A stretch of DNA of 52,496 bases, taken from Paracoccaceae bacterium. GTDB lineage: Bacteria; Pseudomonadota; Alphaproteobacteria; Rhodobacterales; Rhodobacteraceae. Below the pieces are notes generated by a model. The model worked only from the letters and a program-made list of their open reading frames with translations, did no database searches and was not told where the DNA came from. The stretch lies in assembly GCA_026419405.1 (NCBI GenBank), contig JANZZL010000069.1:1-52496 (forward strand), read 5' to 3'. Positions within the stretch are counted from its first letter, which is position 1. The number at the start of each line of letters is the position of its first letter. Below, piece by piece: positions 34,346 through 43,300 of this stretch. The position numbers and the translations under genes are program-made.

Positions 34346-35185
34346 ATGGCAGTGCCCGCCGGCATGTTTTCCGCGGCCGAGATCCGCAGGCACCGCGACA
34401 GCCTCGACACCTTCGCCAGGGCGGCAGCGGATTTCCTCGACTGGACCTACGCCGACCACATCGCCTTCTTCGAGCGCTGGGGCGTGTCGAAATACTACGG
34501 CAACCGCAAGCCCGAGCATCGCACCTACGAGCTGCGCGTGCGCCAGCTCAGGAAGTTCGGCAAGCCCGTCTCGCTCGCCGACCTCCAGGTGGCGACCGCC
34601 TGCATCACGCTCGCCATGCAGGCGGTGGAGCACGGGTTCAACGCCACCGGCATGGCCAGCACCTGGAAGAAGATCCTCAACCAGCTGAAGATCGACCAGA
34701 AGTTCTACGGCACCGACCTGCAGCTGATGCTCCAGCAGCTTGGCTGGAGGATCTACTACTGGAACCCCGACCCGTCGAAGAATGCCGCCTGGGATGCCGA
34801 GGACCAGGCGCTGAACCCGCTGAAACCCCCGCGCAAATGGATGCCCGTCTGGGGTGGGCACGCGCTGCGCCACGCCTCGGTGATGAACCGCGGCATCTAC
34901 CACGAGACGAAGGTGGACAACGCGGCCGCCCTCGTCGGCTTCAAGACGAACCCGCCCGCCGCATTCCGGACCGTGCCGATCTTCGTCGGCATCGCCCACG
35001 CGGGCTACCACGTCTTTCCCGGGCGCCGCGGCGAGGTGATCGAGGCGCATTCGATGCGCGAGATGACGGCCCGGGACAACATCGAGTTCTCGCCGTTCAA
35101 CCCGCTCGCGAACGGCGGCGGCCCGCGCTGGACGCGGACCGAGAAGTACCGCTCGGGCCTGATCGCGGTGCCGCGCGATTTCTGA
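34346..35185 (+). CDS. Protein of unknown function next to an M15 peptidase
   Basis: I do not recognise this 279-residue protein. It has no signal peptide or membrane segment. The N-terminal half is helical (AAEIRRHRDSLDTFARAAADFLDWTYADHIAFFERWG); the C-terminal half is beta/loop-rich with HALRHASVMNRGIYHETKVDN, GIAHAGYHVFPG and EVIEAHSMREM. It has no cysteine, so a papain-type hydrolase is excluded; its several conserved-looking His residues are noted without claiming catalysis. The ATG at 34346 is preferred to a GTG at 34301. The M15 peptidase follows after 25 bases, suggesting a shared role in the envelope or a phage-derived pair. Confidence 0.7.
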   Translation: MAVPAGMFSAAEIRRHRDSLDTFARAAADFLDWTYADHIAFFERWGVSKYYGNRKPEHRTYELRVRQLRKFGKPVSLADLQVATACITLAMQAVEHGFNATGMASTWKKILNQLKIDQKFYGTDLQLMLQQLGWRIYYWNPDPSKNAAWDAEDQALNPLKPPRKWMPVWGGHALRHASVMNRGIYHETKVDNAAALVGFKTNPPAAFRTVPIFVGIAHAGYHVFPGRRGEVIEAHSMREMTARDNIEFSPFNPLANGGGPRWTRTEKYRSGLIAVPRDF

Positions 35186-35210
35186 CCGCGGGGCCGCCGG
35201 GGAGGTGCAG

Positions 35211-36035
35211 ATGCTCAAGCGCGCCATCGTCGTCGTGCAGGAACACCTGAAGGCCGCAGGCCTCTATTCCGGGCCGGCCCACGGCATCGCGGATCCGGCC
35301 ACCGATGCGGCGGTGACGCGCGCGCTCGCCCGGCGGCAGGCCGAGATCCCGCCCGGCGCGCTCGGCTTTCCGCTGCGCCGGCGTCTGGTGATGATGTTGC
35401 AGCTGATCTGCCGCGACCGGGGCATTCCCAGCGATCCGATCGACGGCTACTGGGGCCAGGTCACGCAGACCGCCTGGGACAGCCTCGTCCATCTCATGGA
35501 CCACGGCCGCCTGCCGCCGCCCTGGCGCGACCGGGAACCGGGAGAGGCCAACCCGAACGGCTGGCCGCGCGACACCGGCGACCAGTCGGCCATGCGGGCC
35601 TTCTACGGCCAGCCCGGCAGCCCGCCGATCCGCAAGGTGACCTGCCCCTGGCCGCTGCGTCTGGCCTGGAACCCGGCCGAGCGCCTCACCCACATCGGCG
35701 TCCATGCCAGGGTGGCCGACAGCCTCGGCCGGGTGCTGGCAAAGGTGCACGCGCATTACGGCACGGCCGAGCTGAAGCGGCTCCGGCTCGATCTCTTCGG
35801 CGGCTGCTTTGCCAACCGGCGCAAGCGCGGCGGCACCTCCTGGTCCACCCATGCCTGGGCGGTCGCGCTCGACTGGGACCCGGCGCGCAACCAGCTCACC
35901 TGGGGCCGCGACCGCGCGGCGCTCGACGCGCCGGACTACGACTTCTGGTGGGATGCCTGGGAGGAAGAGGGCTGGGTCAGCCTCGGCCGCAGCCGCAACT
36001 TCGACTGGATGCACGTCCAGGCGGCGCGGCTGTGA
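35211..36035 (+). CDS. M15-type D-Ala-D-Ala peptidase/endolysin-like protein with two peptidoglycan-binding-like repeats
   Basis: The 274-residue product begins with two peptidoglycan-binding-like units (VVQEHLKAAGLYSGPAHGIAD... and LLQLICRDRGIPSDPIDGYWG...). The C-terminal part has the M15 zinc-peptidase pattern: STHAWAVALDWD (S-x-H-x6-D type) and a late His in FDWMHVQ. It likely cleaves peptide cross-links in peptidoglycan. No signal peptide is visible, as in phage endolysins, so export would need another route or a holin. The ATG at 35211 with GGGGAGG upstream is chosen. It lies between the unknown 34346 gene and a polysaccharide deacetylase. Confidence 0.85.
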   Translation: MLKRAIVVVQEHLKAAGLYSGPAHGIADPATDAAVTRALARRQAEIPPGALGFPLRRRLVMMLQLICRDRGIPSDPIDGYWGQVTQTAWDSLVHLMDHGRLPPPWRDREPGEANPNGWPRDTGDQSAMRAFYGQPGSPPIRKVTCPWPLRLAWNPAERLTHIGVHARVADSLGRVLAKVHAHYGTAELKRLRLDLFGGCFANRRKRGGTSWSTHAWAVALDWDPARNQLTWGRDRAALDAPDYDFWWDAWEEEGWVSLGRSRNFDWMHVQAARL

Positions 36036-36048
36036 CAGGGCATCGGCC

Positions 36049-36699
36049 ATGGCACCCTCCCCGACCGGCACGACCTCCGCCCCACCGTCGGACGCCCGCC
36101 CGGTCAGGCCGCGCTATGCCGCCGCCGGGCGCAAGACGGTCTGGCTGACCTTCGACGACGGCCCGCACCCCCGGCACACGCCCAAGGTGCTCGAGGTTCT
36201 CTCCGCCCACGGTGTCCGCGCCACCTTCTTCATGATCGGCAGGAATGCGCGGCTCTACCCCGGGATCGTCGAACGTGTCGCCCGCGAGGGCCACGGAATC
36301 GCCAACCACAGCTGGAGCCACCCGAACCTGGCGAAGCTGCCGGCCGACAGGGTGCGCGCGGAGATCCGGCAGACCGAGACCGTGCTTTCCCCGCACATGG
36401 GCGCGCGCAGGCTGTTCCGTCCGCCCTACGGCGCACACAACGCCACGGTTGACGCCGTCGTCGCGAGCCTGGGCTACCGCACGATCCTGTGGAATGTCGA
36501 CACGCTCGACTGGAGCAGGGCCTATCAGCCCGACCGCTGGGTGGACCACGGCCTCGCGCAGATCGCCGCGCGCCCTTCGTCGCTGGTTCTGGCCCACGAC
36601 ATCCACAAGACGACCGCGGCCCACCTCGACAGCTTCCTGCGCCGCATCAAGGCGATCCGCGGCGCCACCTTCGGGAAGCCGGATGCCCTCTGGGGCTAG
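36049..36699 (+). CDS. Polysaccharide deacetylase (NodB domain)
   Basis: The 216-residue carbohydrate esterase 4 domain shows all main motifs: TFDDGPHP (catalytic Asp and metal Asp), HSWSHP (metal histidines), RPPYGAHN, the DTLDW region and LAHDIH (catalytic His). It removes N- or O-acetyl groups from peptidoglycan or another polysaccharide. There is no signal peptide; the N-terminus is a short Pro/Ser/Thr-rich stretch. It starts 13 bases after the M15 gene. Its TAG stop lies in a CTAG shared with the stop of the converging peptidase gene. Confidence 0.9.
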   Translation: MAPSPTGTTSAPPSDARPVRPRYAAAGRKTVWLTFDDGPHPRHTPKVLEVLSAHGVRATFFMIGRNARLYPGIVERVAREGHGIANHSWSHPNLAKLPADRVRAEIRQTETVLSPHMGARRLFRPPYGAHNATVDAVVASLGYRTILWNVDTLDWSRAYQPDRWVDHGLAQIAARPSSLVLAHDIHKTTAAHLDSFLRRIKAIRGATFGKPDALWG

Positions 36700-36706
36700 A
36701 GCCCCA
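36691..36706. terminator. Hairpin embracing two converging stop codons
   Basis: TGGGGCT-AG-AGCCCCA forms a 7-bp stem. The CTAG inside it supplies TAG stops for the deacetylase (plus) and the peptidase (minus). It may act as a short bidirectional terminator, though it lacks T-runs. Confidence 0.45.
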
Positions 36707-37685
36707 GCGACGCCGCGCGCCGGGCGATGGCGTTGGTGGTGCGCACGAGTTCCGCGCTGATGCCCGGTTCGGAAAGCGCATGGCCCGCCTGCGGGATCAT
36801 CCTGAGGTCGGCGCGGCTCCAGCGCTCCGCCAGCCGCCAGGCAGAGACCGGCGGGCAGATCATGTCGTAGCGGCCCTGCACGATCGTCGCCGGGATGTCG
36901 GCGATCAGCGGCAGGTTCCGGAGGATCTGGCCGTCGGTCTCGAGGAAGCCGTCGTTGATGAAGTAGTGGTTCTCGAGCCGGGCGAAGGCCCGGGCGTAGT
37001 CGGCCGGGCTCTCGCCGGGCGCGCCCTCATGCTCGATCGAGGCAAGCGCGTTCTCCCAGCCGGCCCAGGTGCGGGCGAAGCGCGTCTCCTGCGGCAGATC
37101 GCCGGAGAACAGGCGCCGGTGGTAGGCAGCGATGAGGTCGGAGCGCTCGTCCTGCGGGATCGGCGCGACGAAGCGCCCCCACTGGTCCGGGAAGAAGTGC
37201 CCCGCGCCGCCGCCGTAGAACCAGTGGAGTTCCGCGCGCGTCATCAGGAACACCCCGCGCAGCACGAGGTAGGCCACCCGTTCGGGATGGGTCTGGGCGT
37301 AGAGCAGGCCGAGGGCGGCGCCCCAGCTGCCGCCGAACACGATCCAGCGGCCGATCCCGAGCAGGCGGCGGATCCGCTCGATGTCATCGATGAGGTGCCA
37401 GGTTGTGTTGGCCTCGACGCTCGCGTGCGGGCGCGAGCGGCCGCAGCCGCGCTGGTCGAACAGGACGATCCGGTATTCCGCCGGGTCGAAGTAGCGCCGC
37501 ATCGCGGGCGAGCAGCCGCCGCCCGGACCGCCGTGCAGCACGACGGCGGGGATGCCGTCGGGATTGCCGCACTGCTCGACATAGACGCGGTGCCCGTCGC
37601 CCACGTCGACCATCCGCTGGTCGAAAGGATCGAGCGCGGGGAACAGGAACTGCGTCGCGCGCTTTTGTCCTGCGTTTCTGTCCAT
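36696..37685 (-). CDS. pip: Proline iminopeptidase
   Basis: This 329-residue alpha/beta hydrolase releases N-terminal proline. It shows the oxyanion region [28 protein letters not shown], the nucleophile elbow [10 protein letters not shown], an Asp in [10 protein letters not shown] and a His in [11 protein letters not shown], all as in the family. [12 protein letters not shown] at 37685 is the likely start. It is divergent from ubiG across 58 bases that include a TATATAA stretch (37694-37700) that could serve as a -10 element. Confidence 0.94.
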   Translation of the reverse strand: MDRNAGQKRATQFLFPALDPFDQRMVDVGDGHRVYVEQCGNPDGIPAVVLHGGPGGGCSPAMRRYFDPAEYRIVLFDQRGCGRSRPHASVEANTTWHLIDDIERIRRLLGIGRWIVFGGSWGAALGLLYAQTHPERVAYLVLRGVFLMTRAELHWFYGGGAGHFFPDQWGRFVAPIPQDERSDLIAAYHRRLFSGDLPQETRFARTWAGWENALASIEHEGAPGESPADYARAFARLENHYFINDGFLETDGQILRNLPLIADIPATIVQGRYDMICPPVSAWRLAERWSRADLRMIPQAGHALSEPGISAELVRTTNAIARRAASLGL

Positions 37686-37743
37686 GACCGACCTATATAA
37701 CGCGCCGAGGCCGCCCGCCACGGGTTACGCGAGAGGACCCCAG

Positions 37744-38493
37744 ATGACCGCCGCGACCAGCACCGTCGATCCCGCAGAGATCGCCAAGTTCGAGGCGATG
37801 GCGGCCGAATGGTGGGATCCCGAGGGCAAGTTCCGGCCGCTCCACATGCTCAACCCCTGCCGGCTCGACTACATCACCGGGCAGATCGCCGCCGAGTTCG
37901 GCCGCGACCTTTCCGGCGAGCGGCCCTTTGCCGGGCTTCGCATCCTCGACATCGGCTGCGGCGGCGGCCTGCTCTGCGAGCCGATGGCCCGGCTGGGCGG
38001 CTCGGTCGTGGGGGCCGATGCGGCCGAGCGCAACATCGCCGTGGCGCGGATCCATGCCGCGCAGTCGGGGCTCGAGATCGACTACCGCCACACCACGGCC
38101 GAGGCGCTGGCCGCCGCCGGCGAGACCTTCGACGTCGTGCTGAACATGGAGGTGGTCGAGCACGTCGCCGATCCGGCGGGCTACCTGGCCGCCTGCCGCG
38201 ACCTGCTGAAGCCCGGCGGGCTGATGATCTGCTCGACGATCAACCGCAACCCCAAGAGCTTCGCCCTGGCCATCGTCGGCGCGGAATACGTCATGCGCTG
38301 GCTGCCGAAGGGCACGCACGACTGGCGCAGGTTCATCACGCCCGACGAGCTCTACGGCCTGCTGCGCGGGGCCGGGCTCGACCAGGTGGACCGCAAGGGC
38401 TTCGTCTTCAACCCCGTGACCTGGCGCTGGCGGATCTCGGACCGCGACCTGTCGGTGAACTACGTCACCACGAGCCTGCGCCCCCGCGGGTGA
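37744..38493 (+). CDS. ubiG: Ubiquinone biosynthesis O-methyltransferase UbiG
   Basis: UbiG performs both O-methylations of ubiquinone synthesis. The 249-residue product starts [37 protein letters not shown], has the SAM site [19 protein letters not shown], and ends with the family region [23 protein letters not shown]. The ATG at 37744 has AGAGGA upstream and matches relatives better than the ATG at 37684. It is the last clear housekeeping gene before the island-like region. Confidence 0.97.
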   Translation: MTAATSTVDPAEIAKFEAMAAEWWDPEGKFRPLHMLNPCRLDYITGQIAAEFGRDLSGERPFAGLRILDIGCGGGLLCEPMARLGGSVVGADAAERNIAVARIHAAQSGLEIDYRHTTAEALAAAGETFDVVLNMEVVEHVADPAGYLAACRDLLKPGGLMICSTINRNPKSFALAIVGAEYVMRWLPKGTHDWRRFITPDELYGLLRGAGLDQVDRKGFVFNPVTWRWRISDRDLSVNYVTTSLRPRG

Positions 38494-39282
38494 GGTCGCG
38501 CGGGGCCATCGCCTGTCGCGCGGGTCGCAAGGCGGTCGCATGCGGGATGTGATTGCCGGGCCGAACCCTCCCGGACCGCGGGGGCAGGTGCGCGCCTGCC
38601 GCTGCCCGCGAGCCACGGCGCGGTTCGCAGGCCTTCGGGCGCGGGAGGGTCCGGATGCGCCTGCCGATCTCGCCGTCGGCCCCGGGCGAGGCGGTTCGCC
38701 CTCGGGATGCCGCCACCCGGCAGGGGGCGGCGCCGGCCGCGCCGAGAATTCGGTCAAGGCCATGGGCGCGGGCCGGGGCGGCCGCGTCCGCGCCGACACT
38801 TCCGTGCCGGGGAGGCGCTGCCGGCGCGGCCGCCCGAGGGCGCGCGGTCCGACCTCCGGCGCAGCGCGACCGCGGAAGGTGCGCGAGACCGGCTCGCGAG
38901 CCGTGCCGTGACGATCGCCCGGGCGGCGAACGGCATTGGCAAACGCGAGGTGCCGGGCCTCGACATCGGCCCTTCCGTTCCGGACCGCGTTCCCGCGCAA
39001 GCGCGCCCGCCGCGACCTGCGGAGCGTGACGCTGGTGATCCCCGAAGACGGGGGTCTGCATCCGGGTGCAAGGGTGAACCCCATTCTGGTACACCATCGG
39101 TCGGCCGGCCCGCGACGGCCGTAACGGGAAGGCCGTAGCCCAGATCCGCTGAGTGTTCGGTGGGGTCCTCCACCCTCCCCGATACGGTCCGGGCGGCCGC
39201 AACGCGCCGGATGGGTCGGACGGAGGGAGTGAGCCTCGGCCTGAACGATGAGATTTCCGCATCACCCTCTCGCGGCTGCGGC
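38494..39282. other. Gene-less boundary region of about 790 bases
   Basis: No open frame here has clear coding character or a family signature. I searched for tRNA-like arms, direct repeats suggesting an attachment site, and IS ends and found none I can defend. A minus-strand open frame (38465-39328) contains an odd stretch ENGVHP-like / TPVFGDHQRHAPQ (near 39007-39090) but overlaps ubiG and the next gene and is Arg/Pro-rich, so I regard it as non-coding or a remnant. The region separates ubiG from the end of the helicase-ATPase operon and may hold that operon's terminator. Confidence 0.5.
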
Positions 39283-40320
39283 TCAGGTCGCTGCCACGGG
39301 TAACGTGATGCCAAGCAGCTTCTTGCAATCTTCCGGCTCGGCTGGCCGACGATGCGCCAGCCGGTTGCGAAGGCGGGCGAGGGCTTCCAACCGATCGACC
39401 GCAGCCCGGTCCAGAGCTCCGCGCAACTGGTGACGCAGGGCACCCAGTTCGATCTCCTCGACCGAGGTCACGCCAAGCGAGCGGAGATGTTCGTCAATGC
39501 GGAGCCTTTCCCGGTATCGGTCGATCAATTCCAGGCGCTGTTCCTCGAGCTGCGGGAAGAATGCGAACAACTGCGCCCGCCAGATCCGCCGTTGCAGCCG
39601 CGCGATGTCGCCCGCCTTCTTCAGGGCCAGAGGACAGGCATCATCTCCCTTGGCCGTTTCCGCCGCGGTATCGATGCGCCGCCTGGCCAGCCACTCAAGC
39701 GGCCGGCTCAGGTCGTCGATACTGGCGCGCGCCATTTCTGCGGCCAGATCGAGCCGCCAGCCGCAAAGCTCGACGGCAAGCGCCACGGCGAGTTCCGCGG
39801 CCAGGCCGCTGCGGCCACGTGGCAGATGCTCTTCGGCCCAGATCACCCGGTCGCCGCGGCTGAGACTTCTGCGCCAGTCTTCGGCGCAGGGCAGGTCCTG
39901 GCCGCACAGTGCCGCAGGTGCATCCGGCACCAGGACGCACAGGCCGGGTGCCTCTCGGCGCGCCTGTGCAAGGCGGCGCAGGAAGGTCAGCCAGGACGGA
40001 ACCTGAGCGGGCAAGCCGTCAGCAAGGCACAGGATCACCAATTGCTGGTCGCAGGCCGACGATGCAAGGGCATCGAGCGTCGGTTTGCAGTTTAGTGCCG
40101 CGGCCAGGATGGTCGCGGGTGGTTGGGCAGTCTTGCTGTCGCAGTGGATCTCGCCGCAGTTGTGCAGGCCCCGGCAGCGCGCGAGAAGGGCCTTGATCAG
40201 GCCTTCGGGCGCCGCGGCCATGGGCGGAAGCAGCAGAAGTCCGCAGGACAGACGTTCCGCCAGACCCACGAGCCATCTGTCCAGCCCGGGCAGATCCCAG
40301 GGGCTTGCCTGGGCCGTCAT
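39283..40320 (-). CDS. Putative effector: P-loop-less ATPase-like region plus HEPN-like R-x4-H motif
   Basis: I do not recognise the family of this 345-residue protein. Residues 1-200 alternate strands and helices like an AAA/STAND fold (GLLLLPPMAAAPEGLIKALLAR where a P-loop would lie; LVILCLADGLPAQVPSWL like Walker B and flank; LCVLVPD like sensor 1), but GxxGK(S/T) is absent. Residues 235-345 are helical and end in LARLRNRLAHRRP, where R318-N-R-L-A-H323 matches the R-x4-6-H signature of HEPN RNases and toxins. It is the last gene of the operon, with a 4-base ATGA overlap with the 1889-residue ATPase. Some HEPN-fold proteins with this motif are structural, so RNase activity is unproven. Confidence 0.7.
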   Translation of the reverse strand: MTAQASPWDLPGLDRWLVGLAERLSCGLLLLPPMAAAPEGLIKALLARCRGLHNCGEIHCDSKTAQPPATILAAALNCKPTLDALASSACDQQLVILCLADGLPAQVPSWLTFLRRLAQARREAPGLCVLVPDAPAALCGQDLPCAEDWRRSLSRGDRVIWAEEHLPRGRSGLAAELAVALAVELCGWRLDLAAEMARASIDDLSRPLEWLARRRIDTAAETAKGDDACPLALKKAGDIARLQRRIWRAQLFAFFPQLEEQRLELIDRYRERLRIDEHLRSLGVTSVEEIELGALRHQLRGALDRAAVDRLEALARLRNRLAHRRPAEPEDCKKLLGITLPVAAT

Positions 40321-43300
40321 GTCGCAGCCAGCCGTCCCAGATCTGTCAGCCGCGGGACCGAGTGAGCCCGGTCTGACGCCTGCAGCCAGCCCCCGGCCAT
40401 CAGCCTTCTCAATCGGTGTTCATCGGCTTCCGGGCAGCTTGCCTCAAGCTCTTCAGTGCGCTCCAGTTCGCCGGCGTCCTCGACCAGGAAGCGCAGCACG
40501 GCCCGATCCTGATCCGACAGGCCTGCCGCTTCGGCGATGGAAGGTTGGTTGCGGGCCCAGGATTGCAAGCGCGCCTGCCTTTCCCCGATCGGGCGTCCGG
40601 CAAGATCTGCAAGCTCGCTTCGCAAGGCCATCAGCCGGGCCGGCACCCCACCTGTGGCGGCGATGATGGCGGCGCGCGTCTCGCGGTCGTCCAGCGCGGG
40701 CGCATGCCCCTCTTCGGACAGCCAGAGCCGCAGCATGTTCTCGTCCCATGTCCTTGCATGAACGCGCGGAAAGTCAGGCAGCTCTGCGGTATCTTCCTGC
40801 ACCAGCCACAGGATGCGCGTGCGCGCGCCGCGTTGGTCCAGCCGGTTCACCACACGCTGCGCGCGCTCGGCTGACCAGGCGCCCGACACGATGAACACAC
40901 CATCCGACTCCAGCGCGCGGCGCAGGGCGGCATCCTCGGGGCCGATCAGCTCGGCAGGGGCACCGAACAGCGCCGCGGCAGCGACCAGTCGCTGCCCAGC
41001 TTCTGGCCCCACGATGTAGTCGGGCGCCACGACCAAGGTCAGGCGCGCGCCCTCAGGTCCGAACACCTGCTGCATCTGGCGATCGGACAGCGGCGAACGA
41101 TCCTTGGGCCGAAGCGGCCGCAGGCAGGCATGGAAACTGCCCGCGTCATATGCCGGGTCTTCCTCGCGGTCGGCAAGCTGCAGAAGTTCGGTTTCCAGCC
41201 GTTCGCGGTCGCCCAGCATCTGGGCGACTTGCGCATTGCGCAGACCGAAACGCCTCGGCGCCAGTTCGGCCAGGACGCCGAGATCCACCATTTCGGACAG
41301 GATCTCTTCGCAGTCGCTCAGCGACGGGCGTGCAAGGCTATGCGGCCAGAGCCCAAGCGCGTATTCGCGGATCTCGGCTGCTGTCAGGCCGACCGACAGG
41401 ACGCGATCCTGGCCGCCGGCGCTTTCCAGACGATAGAGGGCGATCGACTTGGCGAAGATCTCGTAGCGCAGGTCCAGGTTCAATGTCAGCTGGAAACGAT
41501 CCCGAATCTGGGACGAGATGGCCTCGGCGGTGCTGCCCTCGAACAGCATCTCGCGGCTGAGTTTCCAGCGTGGCCCATTGCGCCTGTCCAGACGCCGGCC
41601 CAGCCGGTCCACCACTTGATGGCCGAAGATCTGCACCAGCGAGGGATAATGGTTCATCCGTGCCAGCATGTCCCAGGCCAGCGCCGGATCGGCGAAGTCA
41701 AGCCCGGCAGAACGCAGCGGCTCGAGCGCAAGGCGGCGCAGTGCAAGACGGTTGTCCTCGGTCTGGTTCATCGGCCCGATGCAGATCGGGTCGCCAAGAT
41801 GCGGCAGGGGCGAGTTGGGCGCGCGCGCCATGCGGCGCACGTTGTGCAGGCCCGCAAAGACCACCTTGAAGCGTCGTCCCGTTTCTTCCATCAGCGACTT
41901 GAGTGGCAGAAGGTTCGGGTAGCCCGCGCCATGTTCGGCGCGAAGGAAGTTGTCAGCCTCGTCCAGCATCACCAGAACGCGCCGGTCCGGTCCGAGGTCA
42001 AGCCACTGGCGGATTGCCTGAAGAACCGGCTGGTGCCCGCTGCCATCGGGCGACAGCCCGGCCTCGCGGTGGAGGGCATGGTGAAGCTCGTTCCAGATCC
42101 GCTCGGCCGGATTGCCGAGGCTGCCCATGGGCTTGATGTCCAGATAGATGGCCACCTCGCCCCGGTCGGGCCGGTGTCGTTCGCGGCGGATATGGTGCAA
42201 AAGGGCCGATTTCCCCAGCTGGCGCCCGCCGTAGATCAGGCAGCCGCCCGCCTCGCGCGAGACGATACGGCGGATCTCTTCCTCCCTGCCGAAGAAGACT
42301 TCGCGCGGGATCGGCCCAGCGCCGACCACATAGGGCTGCACCCAGGCGAAGGGCAGGGCGCAGACGAAGAGGGTGCGCAGCGGGTCTTCGCTGCGGCTTG
42401 CCAGGAACAGGATCAGGGTTTCGTCCAGCATCAGCACCCGCCGGGCGTCGTCGCGGCAGCGCCGGGCAAGATTGCGCCGGTCATCCTCGCCCATGCGGCG
42501 AAACTGGACCAACACCCAGGCGTCGTCGGGGGCCTCGGCCCCGACCTCGCGCAGAAGCTGCTCGGTGGTCACTTCGTCACGCGCGACCAGCAGGTGGAAC
42601 CGACCGCCGGTCTCGCTGCCAAAGGCGGGGGGCAGGAACCAGTCCGCGACATGCGGTATATCGGCCTTCAGCGCCATTCCCCGCAGACGGCCCGGGATCG
42701 CTTCGCGCACAGATGTGATCTCGACGCCGGTCAGCCCGATCAGACCGAACAGTCGCTGAAGGGCCTCGCGCAGACGCTCGGGTTGGCTCAGTCGAAGGGC
42801 GTTCTCGGCGATGGCCCAGCTTTGCAGCAGCTGCATGCCGCGCCTACGCGTCGGGTTGTCCAAGGTCGACAGCGGCAGCGGACCCATATCCTGGCCGTTG
42901 TTCAGCGCAGTCTCGATCTGACCGCGCCCGATGTTGGCGCCCTCCTGTTCGATGACACGCACGAAGGTGGGGAAGAAATCATCGAAAAGATCGGGCGCCG
43001 TAGCTTCGGGCAGATGCACCGGGCGGCCGGCCTGAAGATCGGCGATGGCGTCGTCCACCGTCACGGGATCCAGCTGACCCAGTCGGTCGAGGATGCTGGA
43101 TGCCCCCGGGGCGTCCGGGCGCGCACACAGTTCGGTCAGAGCCTTGCGCTGCCGTTCGACCACCGCCAGTCGCATCTGGTCGCGCTGCTGCTCGAGGTCA
43201 GCCAGACAGTCGCGCAGTTCCGGGAAGTCCGGAGGGACGAGACAGTCGCGCAGGCCGTTGCCGGCCGGCAGCACGACATGATCCCCGTCAGGATCGGCTC

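Noticed and set aside
38465-39328. Minus-strand open frame of 287 codons in the boundary region
   Set aside because: Overlaps ubiG and the HEPN-like gene, is Arg/Pro-rich, and lacks a recognisable domain; kept only as a possible remnant.
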